From Allodiplogaster sudhausi (lineage: Eukaryota > Nematoda > Chromadorea > Rhabditida > Diplogasteridae): a stretch of DNA of 64,000 nucleotides. Location: positions 4,105,036-4,169,035 of the forward strand of contig CALZFC010000004.1 in NCBI GenBank assembly GCA_945643635.1, in the 5' to 3' direction. Under the pieces are notes generated by a model. That model searched no databases and had not been told where the DNA came from. It saw only the letters and a list, made by a program, of their open reading frames with translations. Positions 27,866 to 39,461 of this stretch are shown here, piece by piece; within the stretch, counting starts at the first letter, position 1; every line of letters begins with the position of its first letter. The position numbers were made by a program, and so were the translations under genes.

Positions 27866-28458
27866 GCTCTCTCTCTCTCTTTCTCTCTCTCTTTATCTTT
27901 CTCTCTCTCTCTCTCTTTATCTCTCTCTCTCTCTCTATCTCTCTTTCTCTCTCTCTCTTTTTTCTTTCTCTCTCTCTCTATCTCTCTCTCTCTTTCTCTT
28001 TTTCTCTCTTTCATTCCGCTGTTCCTATTACTTCTTCCCATTCTGCTAACCTCGTCCTCACCGCCCGTGACATCAAATTCGATGCGGTCGTTTGCCCACC
28101 CGTCCATGAGCATATCATTGGATTCCACTGAAAAAGCCGTGAAATTCAAATTATAGTGTCATGCAAAAGGTAATGGCCATAATAGAAATGTGGACCAAAA
28201 AATAAAAAGACAATAAAGAAGAAAATTGCTTATCTTTAAGAGAACATTTAGAGTAGTACTAAAGTTAAATAATTTGTTTAAAAAAAATAAATTGAAAAAA
28301 AACATACGCATGTCGTGTTCGATGAGCTGCACGACAATATTTCCCAGAGGCTTCTTGTTGCAAATCGCCGTGCCCTTCACCGTGACATTCTGCATCTTGG
28401 CAGACGAGAGAGCGGAGAGGACAAAGAGAGCGGCGAGAGAGAAGAGGAGAAAACGCAT
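27730..28458 (-). pseudogene. Transthyretin-like (TTL) gene, copy A, truncated
   Basis: Exon 1 (28458-28308) encodes a signal peptide (MRFLLFSLAALFVLS) and the TTL start NVTVKGTAICNKKPLGN. Exon 2 (28127-28051) encodes ESNDMLMDGWANDRIEFDV. Exon 3 starts at 27786 with FGSIEPFVRFFHD and hits TAG at 27732-27730, where copy C reads on through Glu-Gln-Gln. A conserved Cys (HDC in copy C) is Arg here. Homology with copy C continues into the next intron and stops near 27465, just before family X copy 1, so the last exon is missing. TTL proteins are small secreted nematode proteins. Exon 1 splicing is intact, so a short product is conceivable. Confidence 0.75.
27833..28015. repeat. CT/GA microsatellite in TTL copy A intron 2
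   Basis: About 180 bp of (CT)n with scattered interruptions. The TTL copy at 53.7 kb has a GA tract in the same intron and the same sense (polypurine on the coding strand). Confidence 0.95.
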
Positions 28459-28459
28459 C

Positions 28460-29517
28460 TATGTGAGAGAAAGAGAGAGTTTGTATATGATAGAGATACA
28501 GAGAGAGACAGAGGTAGTGAAAGAAAGGATTAGAGAAGGGAACTTCGAGATCGCGGACCCAGTGGGACATTTCGTTAAACGAGACTGTAATGACTTGGGA
28601 ATATTAAATGATAAATTTGGCTTTCTTGAACACAAAAAGTGAAAGAAAGCGTAGCATCGCCATCAAGAGAATCTCGTTTAATATTTTGCTTTCGGAGACT
28701 GAACATGTATAAGCATGACAAATTTCGAGGAGCTGGGAATGCTTGGAAATATGACTGATCAGAGACAGGAAGGCAGTGACTCAAATGACATTCTTTTATC
28801 TTGCCTCGATTTCTCTTTCCTTTTGCTTGTTTTTCCTTTCTTTTATGTGTGAAGTAGCCAGAAGCGCCAGGTTGCGGTGATTAAGCGTTATTTGCCAGAA
28901 AAGTCGCGTGGAGGAGGCAGGTTGAGTGGGCTGGTATGATGGCTTGGCACCATTGATGTTTAGACGTTGACGAACCTAGGCGGGGTAGATCATTAGTCCT
29001 GCGAAATATCCGGAACATAACCACTCCCATCGTCAATGCTCGGCAATTCCAAACTGCTGTGATTATTTTTCAGTTATCGTCCTCCTTTAAAGAAATTACA
29101 AAAAGCTAACAAAAATAGATAACTTTTATATTATCCAGAGTGAACTATGCAAGTAGATCATGTGCATTGTAAAAGAGCAAACGGGTACTATTCAAAATAT
29201 GGGATACATATTTTTTTCCAATTTGCGCTACTTCAACTTCTAGCTGGCAACAAAAACTCCTTTACCGGCTACCTCGGGGAGACCTCAGCAATCCACTCAT
29301 ATTAACTTTGCAGGTACTTCAACAAATAGTCACAAAATTATTCGAATAGATTTTAAATCTTGCTCGATACGATTTTGTATTGTCTCACAATTAATTCTCG
29401 CTAGGAAATACTATGCCCACGTGCTCTAGCGCCCTCGCTGAATTAAGTAATACTATGTAATAGAATAATAGAGTAATATAACTTTGTAATTGAAGGTGAA
29501 AAGCTTCGTTCATTCAG
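28460..29517. other. TTL upstream block, then duplicated non-coding DNA
   Basis: 28640-28810 matches (inverted) 53340-53480 and 47200-47290, each upstream of another TTL copy. This is a conserved 5' region that moved with the gene. 29270-29517 repeats 24830-25710 as the upstream part of the Cys-rich exon copy. The stretch from about 28820 to 29260 shows nothing. Confidence 0.5.
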
Positions 29518-29610
29518 GAATAGTTAGGCTGTTTCACCGGCAAATGCAAAGCCCGTCAATTGGTGTGTCGATTATAGTATTCATGCGCGTTCGAGATCGA
29601 AGGTGTATGA
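29518..29610 (+). pseudogene. Cys-rich terminal exon, broken second copy
   Basis: Paralogue of 25711-25803 with the same acceptor (ATTCAG) and the same length to the stop. It has an in-frame TAG as its second codon and another mid-exon (TTATAG), so it cannot encode the full exon. Confidence 0.55.
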
Positions 29611-29951
29611 GTGAAATTCAACAATTATATTGAACATACACGACTCTCATGTCGTGATTGTATACAATTGAAAATTTGCATTATATAAATGTATATATAA
29701 TTTCATTAGGATATGTCTAGGTTAAAAAAATTTTCTCATGTACATTCAATTTTTCTTTATTCATGGTGGTTTTACTAACATAAGAGGCGTGGCAATAATG
29801 CTTGCAACAATTTCTTACGGGTGCTTATTCTCGGGTTCGCGTGAGGTAATAATTCAAAATCTACACAATGGAAAGCATTCACGCGTGTGGGTATTAGATG
29901 CTAGTGTGACATGTGTATATTCAATCGATGCTAGGGATCAATCAATATCAG

Positions 29952-30155
29952 TGAGAGCGACGGCGGCGGCTATGAACGAGCCGAGCGAAGGGCGCGAGGG
30001 GTTGATCGCTCGAGGGGCGGATTCGGGTCGCCGGAGGGGGTCTGCTGGTGGGCCCGCGAGGACGAACAGGAGGCGATCTTGGAGACGCCGGTGCCACCGT
30101 CTTCTTGGAAAGAGAGAGAGGAGAGGGAGAGAGGGAAAGAGAGGAAAGGGTGAGA
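29952..30155 (+). other. GC-rich exon-like segment
   Basis: After ATATCAG the frame reads ESDGGGYERAERRARGVDRS, then EGVCWWAREDEQEAILETP, and reaches a possible donor (AAAGG|GTGAGAG). It is phase 1 at the start, which also fits the next membrane exon at 31300. It could therefore be an upstream cytoplasmic exon of the phospholipase gene. A basic Pro/Arg-rich frame on the minus strand is probably a shadow. Confidence 0.3.
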
Positions 30156-30479
30156 GATAGGAGATTCAAAGAGAGAGCGAGAGTGAGAGAGAGACGAGTG
30201 AGAATGTGAGGGAGAAAAATGATGACAGAACAAGGGAAGGCGGAGACATATAGACCCAGCGAGATTTCGATGAAATAGACTTGTGAAAAGTGCCGGTTTG
30301 TTATTTTCATTGGTGGAGATTTAGAGAAGGAGTCGTATGAAGACTGATGAAGAAGAAGATGAAGCAGGCCAATATGCCATTTGCTTTCATCGCCGCAAGA
30401 CGATTCGTTCGGCCAAACGCGGTGAAATATGACGTTCGCAAAAGTAAGATAATTTGTTAACCTGTTTGTATGAGGTGAG

Positions 30480-30615
30480 GCTGCGACGAGAGACTGAGAG
30501 ACAGAAAGAAACAGAGAGACAGAGATAGAGAGAGAGATAGAGAGAGAGGCAGAGAGACTGAGATAGAGAGAGAGAGATAGAGAGAGAGAGGGAGATAGAG
30601 AGAGAGATAGAGAGA
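30480..30615. repeat. GA microsatellite
   Basis: Interrupted (GA)n on the plus strand. Shorter purine tracts lie at 30108-30200. Confidence 0.9.
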
Positions 30616-31299
30616 CTTCGTTTGGCCCCACTGTGACTTCTGTTTTGGTCACAGTAGGGCCAAACGCAAAGAACGTAAGGAAATTATCTAACCTAACCCG
30701 TATGATCAATTTCTCTTTCTATCCCACTCCTTTTATCTCACTCTCTCTCGCTCTTTCCCCTCTTCGAAAAAATCTCTATCCCTCTCTCTCGAGGCTTTTT
30801 ACGTCTCACAATCAGCGTCACCATGTTTCTTGGTGAATCAATTTGCTTCATTCGCCATCCCTAAGTTTCTCAAATCTGTCTGTCTCTCTCTTTCTATATA
30901 TCTCTCTCTCTCTTTCTCACCTTTCTATTTAGTCTCTCACTCTCGCACGGTCTCTCATCTCGTGTTATGTGTCTGTTTAAATAAAGAGATATGTATCTCT
31001 GCTCGTTCAAGTCACCGCCCAGTGGTTGAAGTTTGAACATCGCCGACTTTCTCAGGCGAACTGGAAAGAAGAGCGAATGGATGATAGGTTAGAGAATTTC
31101 CTTCGAATAATATATGTGCATATGTATATAATCATGTTAAGTTTTGGAGATGCTAGAACCGTTTAATTACATTAGTTTGCAATAGTATACAGCACATGGA
31201 GAGTGAAATTGCTTCAAACACTATTGTCTTTGATGTATGTACATATGCTTTGTTATCTCTCAAAATGAATTCTGATTGGCTAATAATCTTGTCGTCCAG

Positions 31300-32144
31300 T
31301 AATCAGAAGCACGGCAAGAGCTGGAAACAGCGCTTTGTTCCTCTCGCCGTCTGCCTCGTTGTCTCTCTCGTCGCCTCCATCGTTCTCTTCCTGATGTGGC
31401 CTTGTACGATACTATTTTCTTATGTCATCTCTCACTGCTAATTTTTGCGTTATCTCTCCCTCCCTCTCTCTTCCCTCTCCCTCCCCCTCTCTTCCCTCTA
31501 CTTCATCTCCCTCCCCCTCTCTCCCTCTCTCCCCCTCTCTCCTTCTCTTTCCCTCTTTCTCTCTTTTCTCTCTCTCCCTATCTTTCTCCCTCTCTCTCTC
31601 TTATCAGCCTCCCGTCTCGTCTTCCACTACCGCGCGCCGATCGGCGGTAGTCTCGCGCGATGCGTGCGCGACACACTCGCGCGCGCCCCGACTCCTCCGA
31701 GGAGCGCGCATCGTGTCCGGCCGTCCGACATCGACTTGGTTGCCGCGATGGGCGACTCAATTTCGGTCTATCATTTCGTCGGTCTACTCCTCCTTGTCAA
31801 GAGCCTAGTTCATTACATGATTCTTCTTTTAAAAGTTCTACTTTTTTAAAATTAATTAATAAAAAATATAAATGATCATTATTTCGGCTGGGCTACAAAT
31901 CGGAGAATGAGGGCGACCTCGTGACGGTCTTTCGACCAGGCAACTCATTCGTCATGGGCGGCGATGGCGAACTCGAGACTCAACTCACTCTGCCGAGTAC
32001 TCGTTCTCTCTCTCTAACTCTCTCTCTCTAACTCTCTCTCTCTAACTCTCTCTCTCTCTAACTCTCTCTGTCTCTAACTCTCTCTCTCTAACTCTCTCTC
32101 TCTCTCTTTTCCCTTTCCCTTTCTTTCATTTGTTATTTCTCTCG

Positions 32145-32183
<39 letters not shown>

Positions 32184-34566
32184 GTCAGCTGCTCTCTCAG
32201 CTCCCATCTCATACTCATTTTCCATATCTTGATCAATTACCCTTTAAGTTCAGCGAACAGGATTGTCTCTTGCAACCATTCTCTTCTTCTCTATCACTAT
32301 GTACATATAACCGTGCACTTAAATTTTTGCTTCTCTATTTTTTTACCGAAATCTCCTCTCTCTGCGCTCATCATTTTCATGTTCCACCAGATATTCTGCG
32401 CTCTCTGCACCCGAGACTGGATGGATTCTCGACGGGCCGCGATCTGCTGCGCGCTAACACCAAGCTAAACGTCGCCGTGCCTGGCATGCTCGTGGATGGC
32501 ATGGCCATGCAGGCTGGCGAGCTCATTAGACGCCTCAGGGCTTATCCGGTCAGGAAGAAGACGGGAGTCCCATTCATAGTCATCCCGCCTGAAGAAACGT
32601 TTCTCAATAGTTATAGTAATAATGAAGATTTTACAAATAGCATTCAATCAAGCAATCAATCAATCAATTTATCATGTCAAACAAGATTAAAATAATAATA
32701 AAAAAACATTTTTTTAGTTAATGACCATAATGAAATTTTCGTAACGTGTGAAAAATAATAAATAAATTTCTCAGGACTACAAAAAGAAATGGAAGCTCGT
32801 GCACATCTTCATTGGCACGAACGACATTCGCTTGCCTTGCATGCTGAGCAGCGTTGGTTTAGCCTCGATAATAAAATCACTAACGGCTACATTCCGTGTT
32901 GTCTTATTTTCCTGCCAATCATAAAAAAGGCTTGTCTTCAAAGACATCACATTTCGTCTTCGCTGAATTTTGGGCCTAGCATTTCAAAATAAATGCTTTT
33001 GACCAATGATTTGTCACTGCGAAATTTGCCTGATCCTCGAACCAAAGCTCTCCACACCCGACAATTTTTGGAAGGCTAAGATTGTCATTACGTTTAGTGT
33101 GTCTCTTCTTACATCTCATATTCGTGGTCACACCGCTATTGGCTTGGGAGCGAACGTGTTTAGAAAAAAAAGCCGGCCACAGTTTATTGCGCGCACCGAT
33201 ATACTCGTTTCCAAGCCCACGAATCCCTCATCTCCAGTGGCAACCGCCAATATGCTTTGGAGAATGGCGGAAAGTTCGAATAATGGCCCTTGACGCAGTG
33301 TTCAAAGTATGTACGTGATCGTAGAGATTATACATAGATATACCATATTCCGCAACTAAAATGTTACTTTTCTGTGGGCAGAGGGATTTTTCTGATTTCA
33401 GGCCACTTTCTGGCTAAACTTAAGCAAATTAGCCGAAAAAATTTGTTTATTCTCCATCTTTGAATAAATATAAGTGGCATAAAATAAATTAATATTCCAT
33501 TAAAGGAGATCTAAAGCAAATAAATAGTGTCTTGTTTTTTTCGCCTTATTTCGTCGGGCTGAGCTAGAAAAGTCGTTTGCAAGTGTTCCGAAGTCACAAA
33601 AATCTCTCTGCTATGAGGAAATTAGGAGTATTTTCTACTTTGAATTCGGGAATATTTATGTTCGCGCCATTTTCAAAAAAAATTTGATAAGGCTACGCCG
33701 TGGCCGACAGGGCCATTAAGCTGCTGATGTGAGCGTAAATCGCATACATATGGTGCGCGCAACCAACATTTACCGGGTATTGCTTAACACGTAGGCTGAC
33801 TTGTCTATGGTTCAAACCACAAGTTTCTGTGGAGAGACGCGAGGAGCAGTAGCACTTTCTCTACACCGTACTTTTTAACAATCTGTCAGGGAATTCGTGT
33901 TAGGAGTTTTTCCCTTATGGTCTCCTTTAAGAAATGATTATTGTTCGCAGAACAGCACGTCACCCGAACTCTACAAGCAGTACCTTCACGAATCCATTCA
34001 AATGCTCAAGACTTCTCTTCCACGAACGATTGTCTCCATCATTCAGTTGTGGAACGTCAACTTTTCGAGTCGTGCGAATGATATCGTTACGTCGGTGAAA
34101 TTGATATTTTTAAGAAAAATTTTTTTTCTTTTTTTAAATTGTTTGATTAACATTAACAATAAGAATTAAGAAAAACTTTCCAGCCAGCAGCACCAATGCG
34201 ATGATGTCGAAAAGAGTGGCCAGGAGGTCACGAACGGATATCGGAAGGCGGTGGACGAGATCGAGCAGTTCAAGGAGTTCGACAGCGAAGATTTCACAGT
34301 CGTTGTGCAACACGTCTTTGATGACTTGCTCGAGCCGCTCAGACAAGTCTCGAAGAATATTTAATAGTTACATATGTTAATAAACATTTCCCGGTTTTGC
34401 TTAACCCACAAATTAGACCCTTTCTTGAAAGCCTTTTTTGCCCCCTTTTTCCTCGACATCTTCGCATTTGCAGGAATCCGGAGCATACTTTGTTGACTTT
34501 TATGCGAGAGACATTTTGCATCTCAGCAAATTTGGCAACAGGTCAGAGAACAGTCGTTTTCATGCT

Positions 34567-34646
<80 letters not shown>

Positions 34647-34975
34647 TTAATATTTTCATTGATTTTTGACTATGAACATTTTCCCTTTAAATAAACATGA
34701 CTTGTAAGGCGTAACTGTAATCTATTTGACTTTTCCTTTAAGTACATGTTTGTTTTGTATCGCTAAATCACATGCGCTCTCTGGAAACTTGTGTCACACA
34801 AAAATTCGCGAATTCAAACGCAAATTTTTTTGCTCAATTGATGAGATTTTACAGCCTCGTAGCTCGCCAGCTCTGGAAGAGTCTGCTGTCTCCGATTGGT
34901 AGCCAAGGCAAGCGATCGACGCCGGCTGAGATGTCCTCGCTCTCGCCGGAACTCTCCTGTCCAGACACGGTTTGA
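31300..34975 (+). CDS. Phospholipase B-like GDSL esterase, membrane-anchored
   Basis: Plus-strand exons: 31300-31403 (NQKHGKSWKQRF then an uncleaved hydrophobic anchor), 31608-31765 (RVRPSDIDLVAAMGDSIS), about 31886-31996 (LGYKSENEGD...SFVMGGDG...TLP), 32391-32548 (NILRSLHPRLDGF...VAVPGMLVDGM), 32775-32852 (KWKLVHIFIGTNDIR), 33951-34094 (ELYKQYLHESIQML...LPRTIVSII), about 34188-34346 (DEIEQFKEFDSEDFTVVVQH), 34474-34541 (FVDFYARDILHLSKFG) and 34855-34975 (LVARQLWKSLLSPIG, stop). The GDS nucleophile, the GTND block and the DILH block (catalytic Asp and His) are all present, matching the phospholipase B1 family that releases fatty acids from phospholipids. The N-terminal anchor suggests a type II membrane protein. 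No AG precedes the third exon (31880-31890), so either a different splice site is used or this site is damaged. Confidence 0.8.
31440..31605. repeat. CT-rich microsatellite in a phospholipase intron
   Basis: Interrupted (CT)n and (CCCT)n immediately upstream of the exon at 31608. It also provides the polypyrimidine tract of that acceptor. Confidence 0.9.
32000..32185. repeat. CT microsatellite with TAACTCTCTCTCTC units
   Basis: Several tandem units of (CT)n separated by AACT, then pure (CT)n. It lies in the intron after the exon ending at 31996. Confidence 0.9.
34569..34640. repeat. (TA)n microsatellite
   Basis: A TA run in the intron between the catalytic-His exon and the last exon of the phospholipase gene. 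Confidence 0.95.
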
Positions 34976-35377
34976 GATAACCTACATATATCGCTTTCTT
35001 CCTCTAATCTTCTCTCTTTTCTCATTACATGGATGCAAGTTTTCGCTCTGAGACCAACATCAAATTAAATTTTAAAAAAGTCGGTGTAATATTACTTAAT
35101 AATTGTAATTTTTAATAATATTTATTATTATAATATTATTCTTATATAGTTCAAAAAACAAACTCAGCATCAATTTTTAGGCGTGCCCTTACATTCGAAC
35201 TGTTAGGAACAGCCTCAACTGTGCCGAATGAGATGCAGCAGCTCGTCTATTAATCTAGTAATAGTCTGTAAAAAAAAAGATAAAAAGAATTTTTTTATTT
35301 CAAAGAGTTCACCACATGACGAAAGCGATTGCTTGTAGTAGATTGTATTTGGCCCGGTTGGTTTGGTTACTTTCACT

Positions 35378-35490
35378 AGGCATTTCCACCAAACGATTGT
35401 TTTCTCGAGTGCTTTGAGGGTCGCCTGAAAAGGATGTTTACGAAACTTAAAAAACGGAAAACAAATGTGTATGGGATAAAGATAGCAGTC
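35378..35490 (+). repeat. Dispersed repeat B, copy 2
   Basis: Related to 26177-26300. The rest of 35000-35935 shows no gene; frames at 35376-35698 are open on both strands but lack splice context or motifs. Confidence 0.55.
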
Positions 35491-35934
35491 TCTTCAATTT
35501 TTCGTTTTGTCTCACAATCAGAACATGAATCATTCTCAAATGTTGTCTGATAAAAATGAGCGCCATGACGAGAAGGAGGGGGCGACGATGGTAAAGAAAA
35601 CTTGGCGTTCTGCCAACTTTTTTGTTGTTGTTTGCAATGAAGGCCGGCGAACACTGATGTCAACTGGAAGCCAAACAAAAGGGCACATGAAATTATAGAG
35701 TGGGACGACGTGTTGCTGCTATTGAAATATTCAAATAGGCATCAAATAGGCAAGAGGACTCCCAAGCGGATATGCCTTCGTGGTGTTGCGCAACATTTTG
35801 GCAATTTGCCAAGTTCATCTAAACAGAGCGGAAAAGAATATGCCCTGTGCTGTAAACATTTCGTTTAAGTACAGACGATATAATTCTTTTTTTTGTCTGG
35901 CGTTTTTTGTACTAATATTTATGTAGATAGCAAT

Positions 35935-36161
35935 TTCAATTACTCCTCATTGTCAGGAATCGACTTTTCAAAATTAAATAAAGCACGTAAAATCATCGAT
36001 ATGCTACAATTCAGGAACTGTTGAAACATAAGCTTAAAGGACATGGCTCTGCATTTAAATTCATGCATATAGATTTGAACATTTGCAAGTGCAATGATGT
36101 GTTCACAATCAGAGCTTCTCTCCAGACATAGTTTTTTTTCGGGACAAAGTTTGCAATGTTG
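35935..36161 (+). promoter_or_regulatory. Displaced upstream block of the left-arm ET gene
   Basis: The reverse complement matches the region upstream of the ET genes at 45890-46110 and 57590-57800 (shared motif ATGCAGAGCCATG). It lies just left of the retrotransposon, so the element appears to have landed in the 5' flank of the left-arm ET copy. The regulatory role is inferred only from conservation. Confidence 0.5.
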
Positions 36162-36163
36162 TT

Positions 36164-36296
36164 GGTTGCTCCTCCCTCACTCGTACTATTTATTGTTGCC
36201 TTCGGGCCGGTTTCTTGATAAAAGCAGTGTTTTACGCCAGTCCCAGTCCTCTTCACATCCAGTCGACAGTTAAGAAGCCGAGAGAGCTTCATTACA
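36164..36296 (+). repeat. 5' LTR, truncated
   Basis: Matches 39640-39772, ending CTTCATTACA, with a few differences. The first 178 bp of the LTR are missing; the left flank is host DNA related to ET-gene upstream sequence. Confidence 0.85.
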
Positions 36297-36314
36297 TGGG
36301 GTCCGAACCGACCG
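36297..36314 (+). other. Primer binding site position
   Basis: TGGGGTCCGAACCG directly follows the LTR end. TGG is the expected complement of a tRNA CCA end. Which tRNA it would match was not determined. Confidence 0.6.
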
Positions 36315-36629
36315 AAGCCGCCGAGATCTCTTGCTGAAGAAGAGAAGAATCGCTGCGGTTGTGAGGATTATTCATTTCTTGGTTGATGAGCGTTCCAACC
36401 AAGTGAAGAAGAGAAGGACGTCTGAGAAGAAGACGCCAAGGAGAGAAGTTTTACTCGGTTGAAGTTGCGTTCCAACCGAGTCAAAGGGATATCCCGTCTG
36501 TACGAAGAGAGAATTCCGGACAGACGAAGATCATGTGCAGAGGAGACTTCGTGCAGAATTGAAAGCCAACCGGGCTTGAAAGAGAAGTAAAGGAGAAGTG
36601 ACCAAGGACAAGGAATTTTACGTGCCGAA

Positions 36630-38540
36630 TTGAAAGACGACCGAGTGCGACCAAGAAATAAGAACGAAATGACCGAGTCAGACAAAGAAATTTCTGGAAG
36701 TGAAAGCTCACTGTTGGGTAGAAGTCGTGTGAAGAAGCGGAGGAAGGAGGCCCAGATGGAGAAGACAGTGACAGAAGCCAGGAACCGAGTGAGGGAAAAG
36801 AAAGAAGAGCTCGTGCAGATTGACGGAGAAATCCAGGTGGACAAGGAATTGTCAGAGTTCTTCAAGAAAGGAAAACTGAGGTATTCGAGGTAATCAAAGC
36901 AGGATCTCTGTGACAAAGCTTTGGTGATGATGGAGGATTATAAGAATGAAGCGAAGCACTATTGCAGTTTGACGATCGACGCATGCATGGAAGTAGAACG
37001 ATTGATGGATGAATTGACACAGAAGATGGCGGCCACGAGCACGTCAACGCATGACAGTGACGAAGAAGTGACTGCCGAGACAAGTGGAAGAGAAAATTCC
37101 ATTGATGGCTCTCAAAATGGACAAAATGCTGAGAACGGAATGCAAAATGTCATTTTGCATGAATTGAGAAGGATGGGCAGGGAGATGGCAGAAATCAGAG
37201 AAAAAGTTGAAAGGAAGGACACAGTGCAGGCGATCAGACAATCCCTGCAAGAAGCGAATTGGAGTGCAGTGAAGAGAGTTGACGAGAGGCGGAGTCCGAG
37301 TGATCATCAGAGGAGGCCGGTCGAAGAGTTGAACCGATGGCAGAATCAGTCGCCACAGGAGGAGAGCGGACAGTACTGGAACGATTGGCGAGAGAACAGG
37401 CATGGATGTGATAGTTTGATGATGGGGTCGGAAGCGTTGTCGGCGGAGGATAGAAACGCAAATGCCATGATCTCGATGGCGATGCCACCAGTTGGACGTT
37501 ACAAAGGAGAAGGTGGATTGGCGACGTATGAGGAATTCCTTGACAGCCTGGAGATGAAGTACAGTCTGGTCTCGGATGACAAGAGAATGTTCAGATTGTT
37601 GAAGAGTCATTTGGAAGCAGAAGCGAATCTAATCTTTGACTCATTTGCAAGGAAGAAAGTCATGGGATACGGTGCGATGAAGGAGAAGATGATAGAGAAG
37701 TTGCGAGGAGATGAAACGATGAAAGAATACGATGCAACTAAGCAGTGGGAGGAAGCAAGTGTGCGAGACGGGGAGAGTGTCAGTGCTCTGTGCATGAGAC
37801 TGGAACGGTTGGCGAGCAGTGCATTCCCGGGGATGCCGGATGAGTTTCTTGCACCGATGCTGGCGAAGAAGTTGCTCATGCAGTTGACGGGGTGGATTCA
37901 TTATCGTAAGCTGATTGAAGTGATGGAGAGCGCGTATCCGCGAGAAAAATACGAAGCTGTAAAGGCACATGCGATGCGAATTGAGACAGTCGAGAAAAGG
38001 CTAACGAGGCTGGATGCAGGATTCAGGACGCAGTAAGTGCTAGTGCCGAGGAGAGAGCAGAAGCAAGAAGTGAGGAGGCCGGAGACAGGATATGTCCGAC
38101 CTAAGGAGTACCATCCGAGCAGATATGGAGGGAACAGGCAGGAGTACAGGGCGCCAGCGAATTACAATGCTCGGTCAAATCAGAACTCTCAGAATGTTGC
38201 ATTTGGAAATGCTCAGAATCAGTCGCAGAGACAGAACCAGCCGCAGATGGAGAAAGCTCCGACTGGACAGAATTTCGGCGTGAATCAGGAGGCAAGGACG
38301 ATGCCTCGGGAAATGAATGGAGGAAGAAGGCCAGGTGATGGTAACAGTCGAATGGCGTATTCGCCGCAATGTTGCAAGTGTGGTGGACGAGGACACGTCC
38401 AGCGGAACTGTCCGAATAAGATACCGCGTGAAAGGAAACGAAGGAGCATGCGGAAGAGCCAGTTGGGCAGAATGGTGGAAATGATGGGGAACAAGAAAAT
38501 GACGAGGAGCTGTTTAAAGAACGAAGAAGTTACGTCGTGA
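36630..38540 (+). pseudogene. gag: Gag polyprotein with CCHC zinc knuckle, interrupted
   Basis: An open segment at 36630-36893 (charged, coiled-coil-like) is followed by the main gag frame at 36921-38036. That frame contains a capsid-like region (VGRYKGEGGLATYEEFLDSL... to EKYEAVKAHAMRIE). An in-frame TAA at 38034-38036 separates it from 38037-38540, which continues in the same frame with a Gln/Asn-rich linker and the knuckle CCKCGGRGHVQRNC. In life it would form the particle and bind element RNA. The TAA could be read through or be a disabling mutation. Confidence 0.75.
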
Positions 38541-38890
38541 AACTAAAGAGGAAGACTTCGGAGGAAAAAGATAAATTCTGGGCAGCGTTGCCAGAAGTGA
38601 AGATAAAGCTGAATGGAATGAAACTGAAAGTAATCGTTGATACCGGATCAGAAATCAGCATGATTCCAGCGAATCTATTGACTGGACTCACGAGGCTGGG
38701 GACTGTGGAAAATGTGGAAGTGAAGGAAGAAATCATTGAAGCGGCTGGAACGAGATTGGATGTGGTTGAAAAATTAATTCTGACAATGGAATTTTGTGGA
38801 ATTGCGAAGCAGATTGGAATGTCTGCGATCTCGAATGGAACGGAGATTATTCTTGCGTTGAGAATGCCATTGAGAAATGGGGCCGTGTAA
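38537..38890 (+). CDS. Retropepsin-like protease
   Basis: In a different frame overlapping the end of gag. It shows the active site VIVDTGSEISMIPANLL and a second hydrophobic segment (IILALRMPLRNG) where retropepsins usually carry an I-L-G motif. Length (about 117 codons) fits a retroelement protease. It would cleave the Gag polyprotein. The overlap with gag suggests frameshift expression, but no slippery site was confirmed. Confidence 0.7.
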   Translation: MKLKRKTSEEKDKFWAALPEVKIKLNGMKLKVIVDTGSEISMIPANLLTGLTRLGTVENVEVKEEIIEAAGTRLDVVEKLILTMEFCGIAKQIGMSAISNGTEIILALRMPLRNGAV

Positions 38891-39450
38891 GAATGCTGAA
38901 TTTGGATGGCGATGGTGATGGTGAGCTAGAGATGAAAGCTCTAGAAGAAACATTGAAGCAGAGCCGACAAGAAACCAACGAAAAGGAGAGAAAAGAGGAC
39001 ACTCGTGTTGAGGAGAGAAAACCTGCGGAAGGAACAAATGAAAACGAAGTGACGTTTGACGAACATCAGAAGATACTACAGAAGACAAAGTATTTGAAGT
39101 GCTACGAGTGCGGCGGTTTGGGCCATGGAAGAGTAATCTGTCCCACCCGGAAGAAGCGATTGTCACGTGAAATGAACGGAGACAATTGGAGAAAGCAGAC
39201 AAGGAAGTTGATCCGATGGACAGAGAACGACGACCACGAAACGAGCGAGTCGACTACGAAGGGCCGAATCTTAAACGACGACATCTCAAGTGGCGACATC
39301 TCAATCGATCTCATGGCAGCGATCAACGGCAACTCAAGCGCGGACGACGGCAGGCAATTCAATCGTAGCGACGTCCGGCAGCACTTCAATTTCTCTCATC
39401 ATTCAAGCAACGGCACGATCAAGAGCGGCGATCGAGGGCGCCCGCATTGA
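38794..39450 (+). other. ORF with a second zinc knuckle, replacing pol
   Basis: Overlaps the protease frame and runs to the polypurine tract. It holds acidic and charged segments and the knuckle CYECGGLGHGRVIC, followed by a basic RKKRLSR patch and a Ser/Asn-rich tail. This is where reverse transcriptase and integrase would be expected. It may be a nucleocapsid-like tail or a remnant joined by deletion. Confidence 0.5.
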
Positions 39451-39461
39451 AAGGAGGGGGA
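39449..39461 (+). other. Polypurine tract
   Basis: GAAAGGAGGGGGA directly precedes the TGTCAC start of the 3' LTR, the usual primer for plus-strand synthesis. Confidence 0.85.

Noticed and set aside
27751..28131. Ser/Leu-rich frame on the plus strand
   Set aside because: It is the translated CT microsatellite; the real coding signal here is the TTL gene on the minus strand.
29948..30709. 253-codon minus frame rich in Ser, Leu and Pro
   Set aside because: Mostly a GA/CT tract read in reverse; no domain and no splice logic.
36368..37610. Long minus-strand frames over the retrotransposon
   Set aside because: Shadows of gag, which carries the knuckle and capsid-like features on the plus strand.
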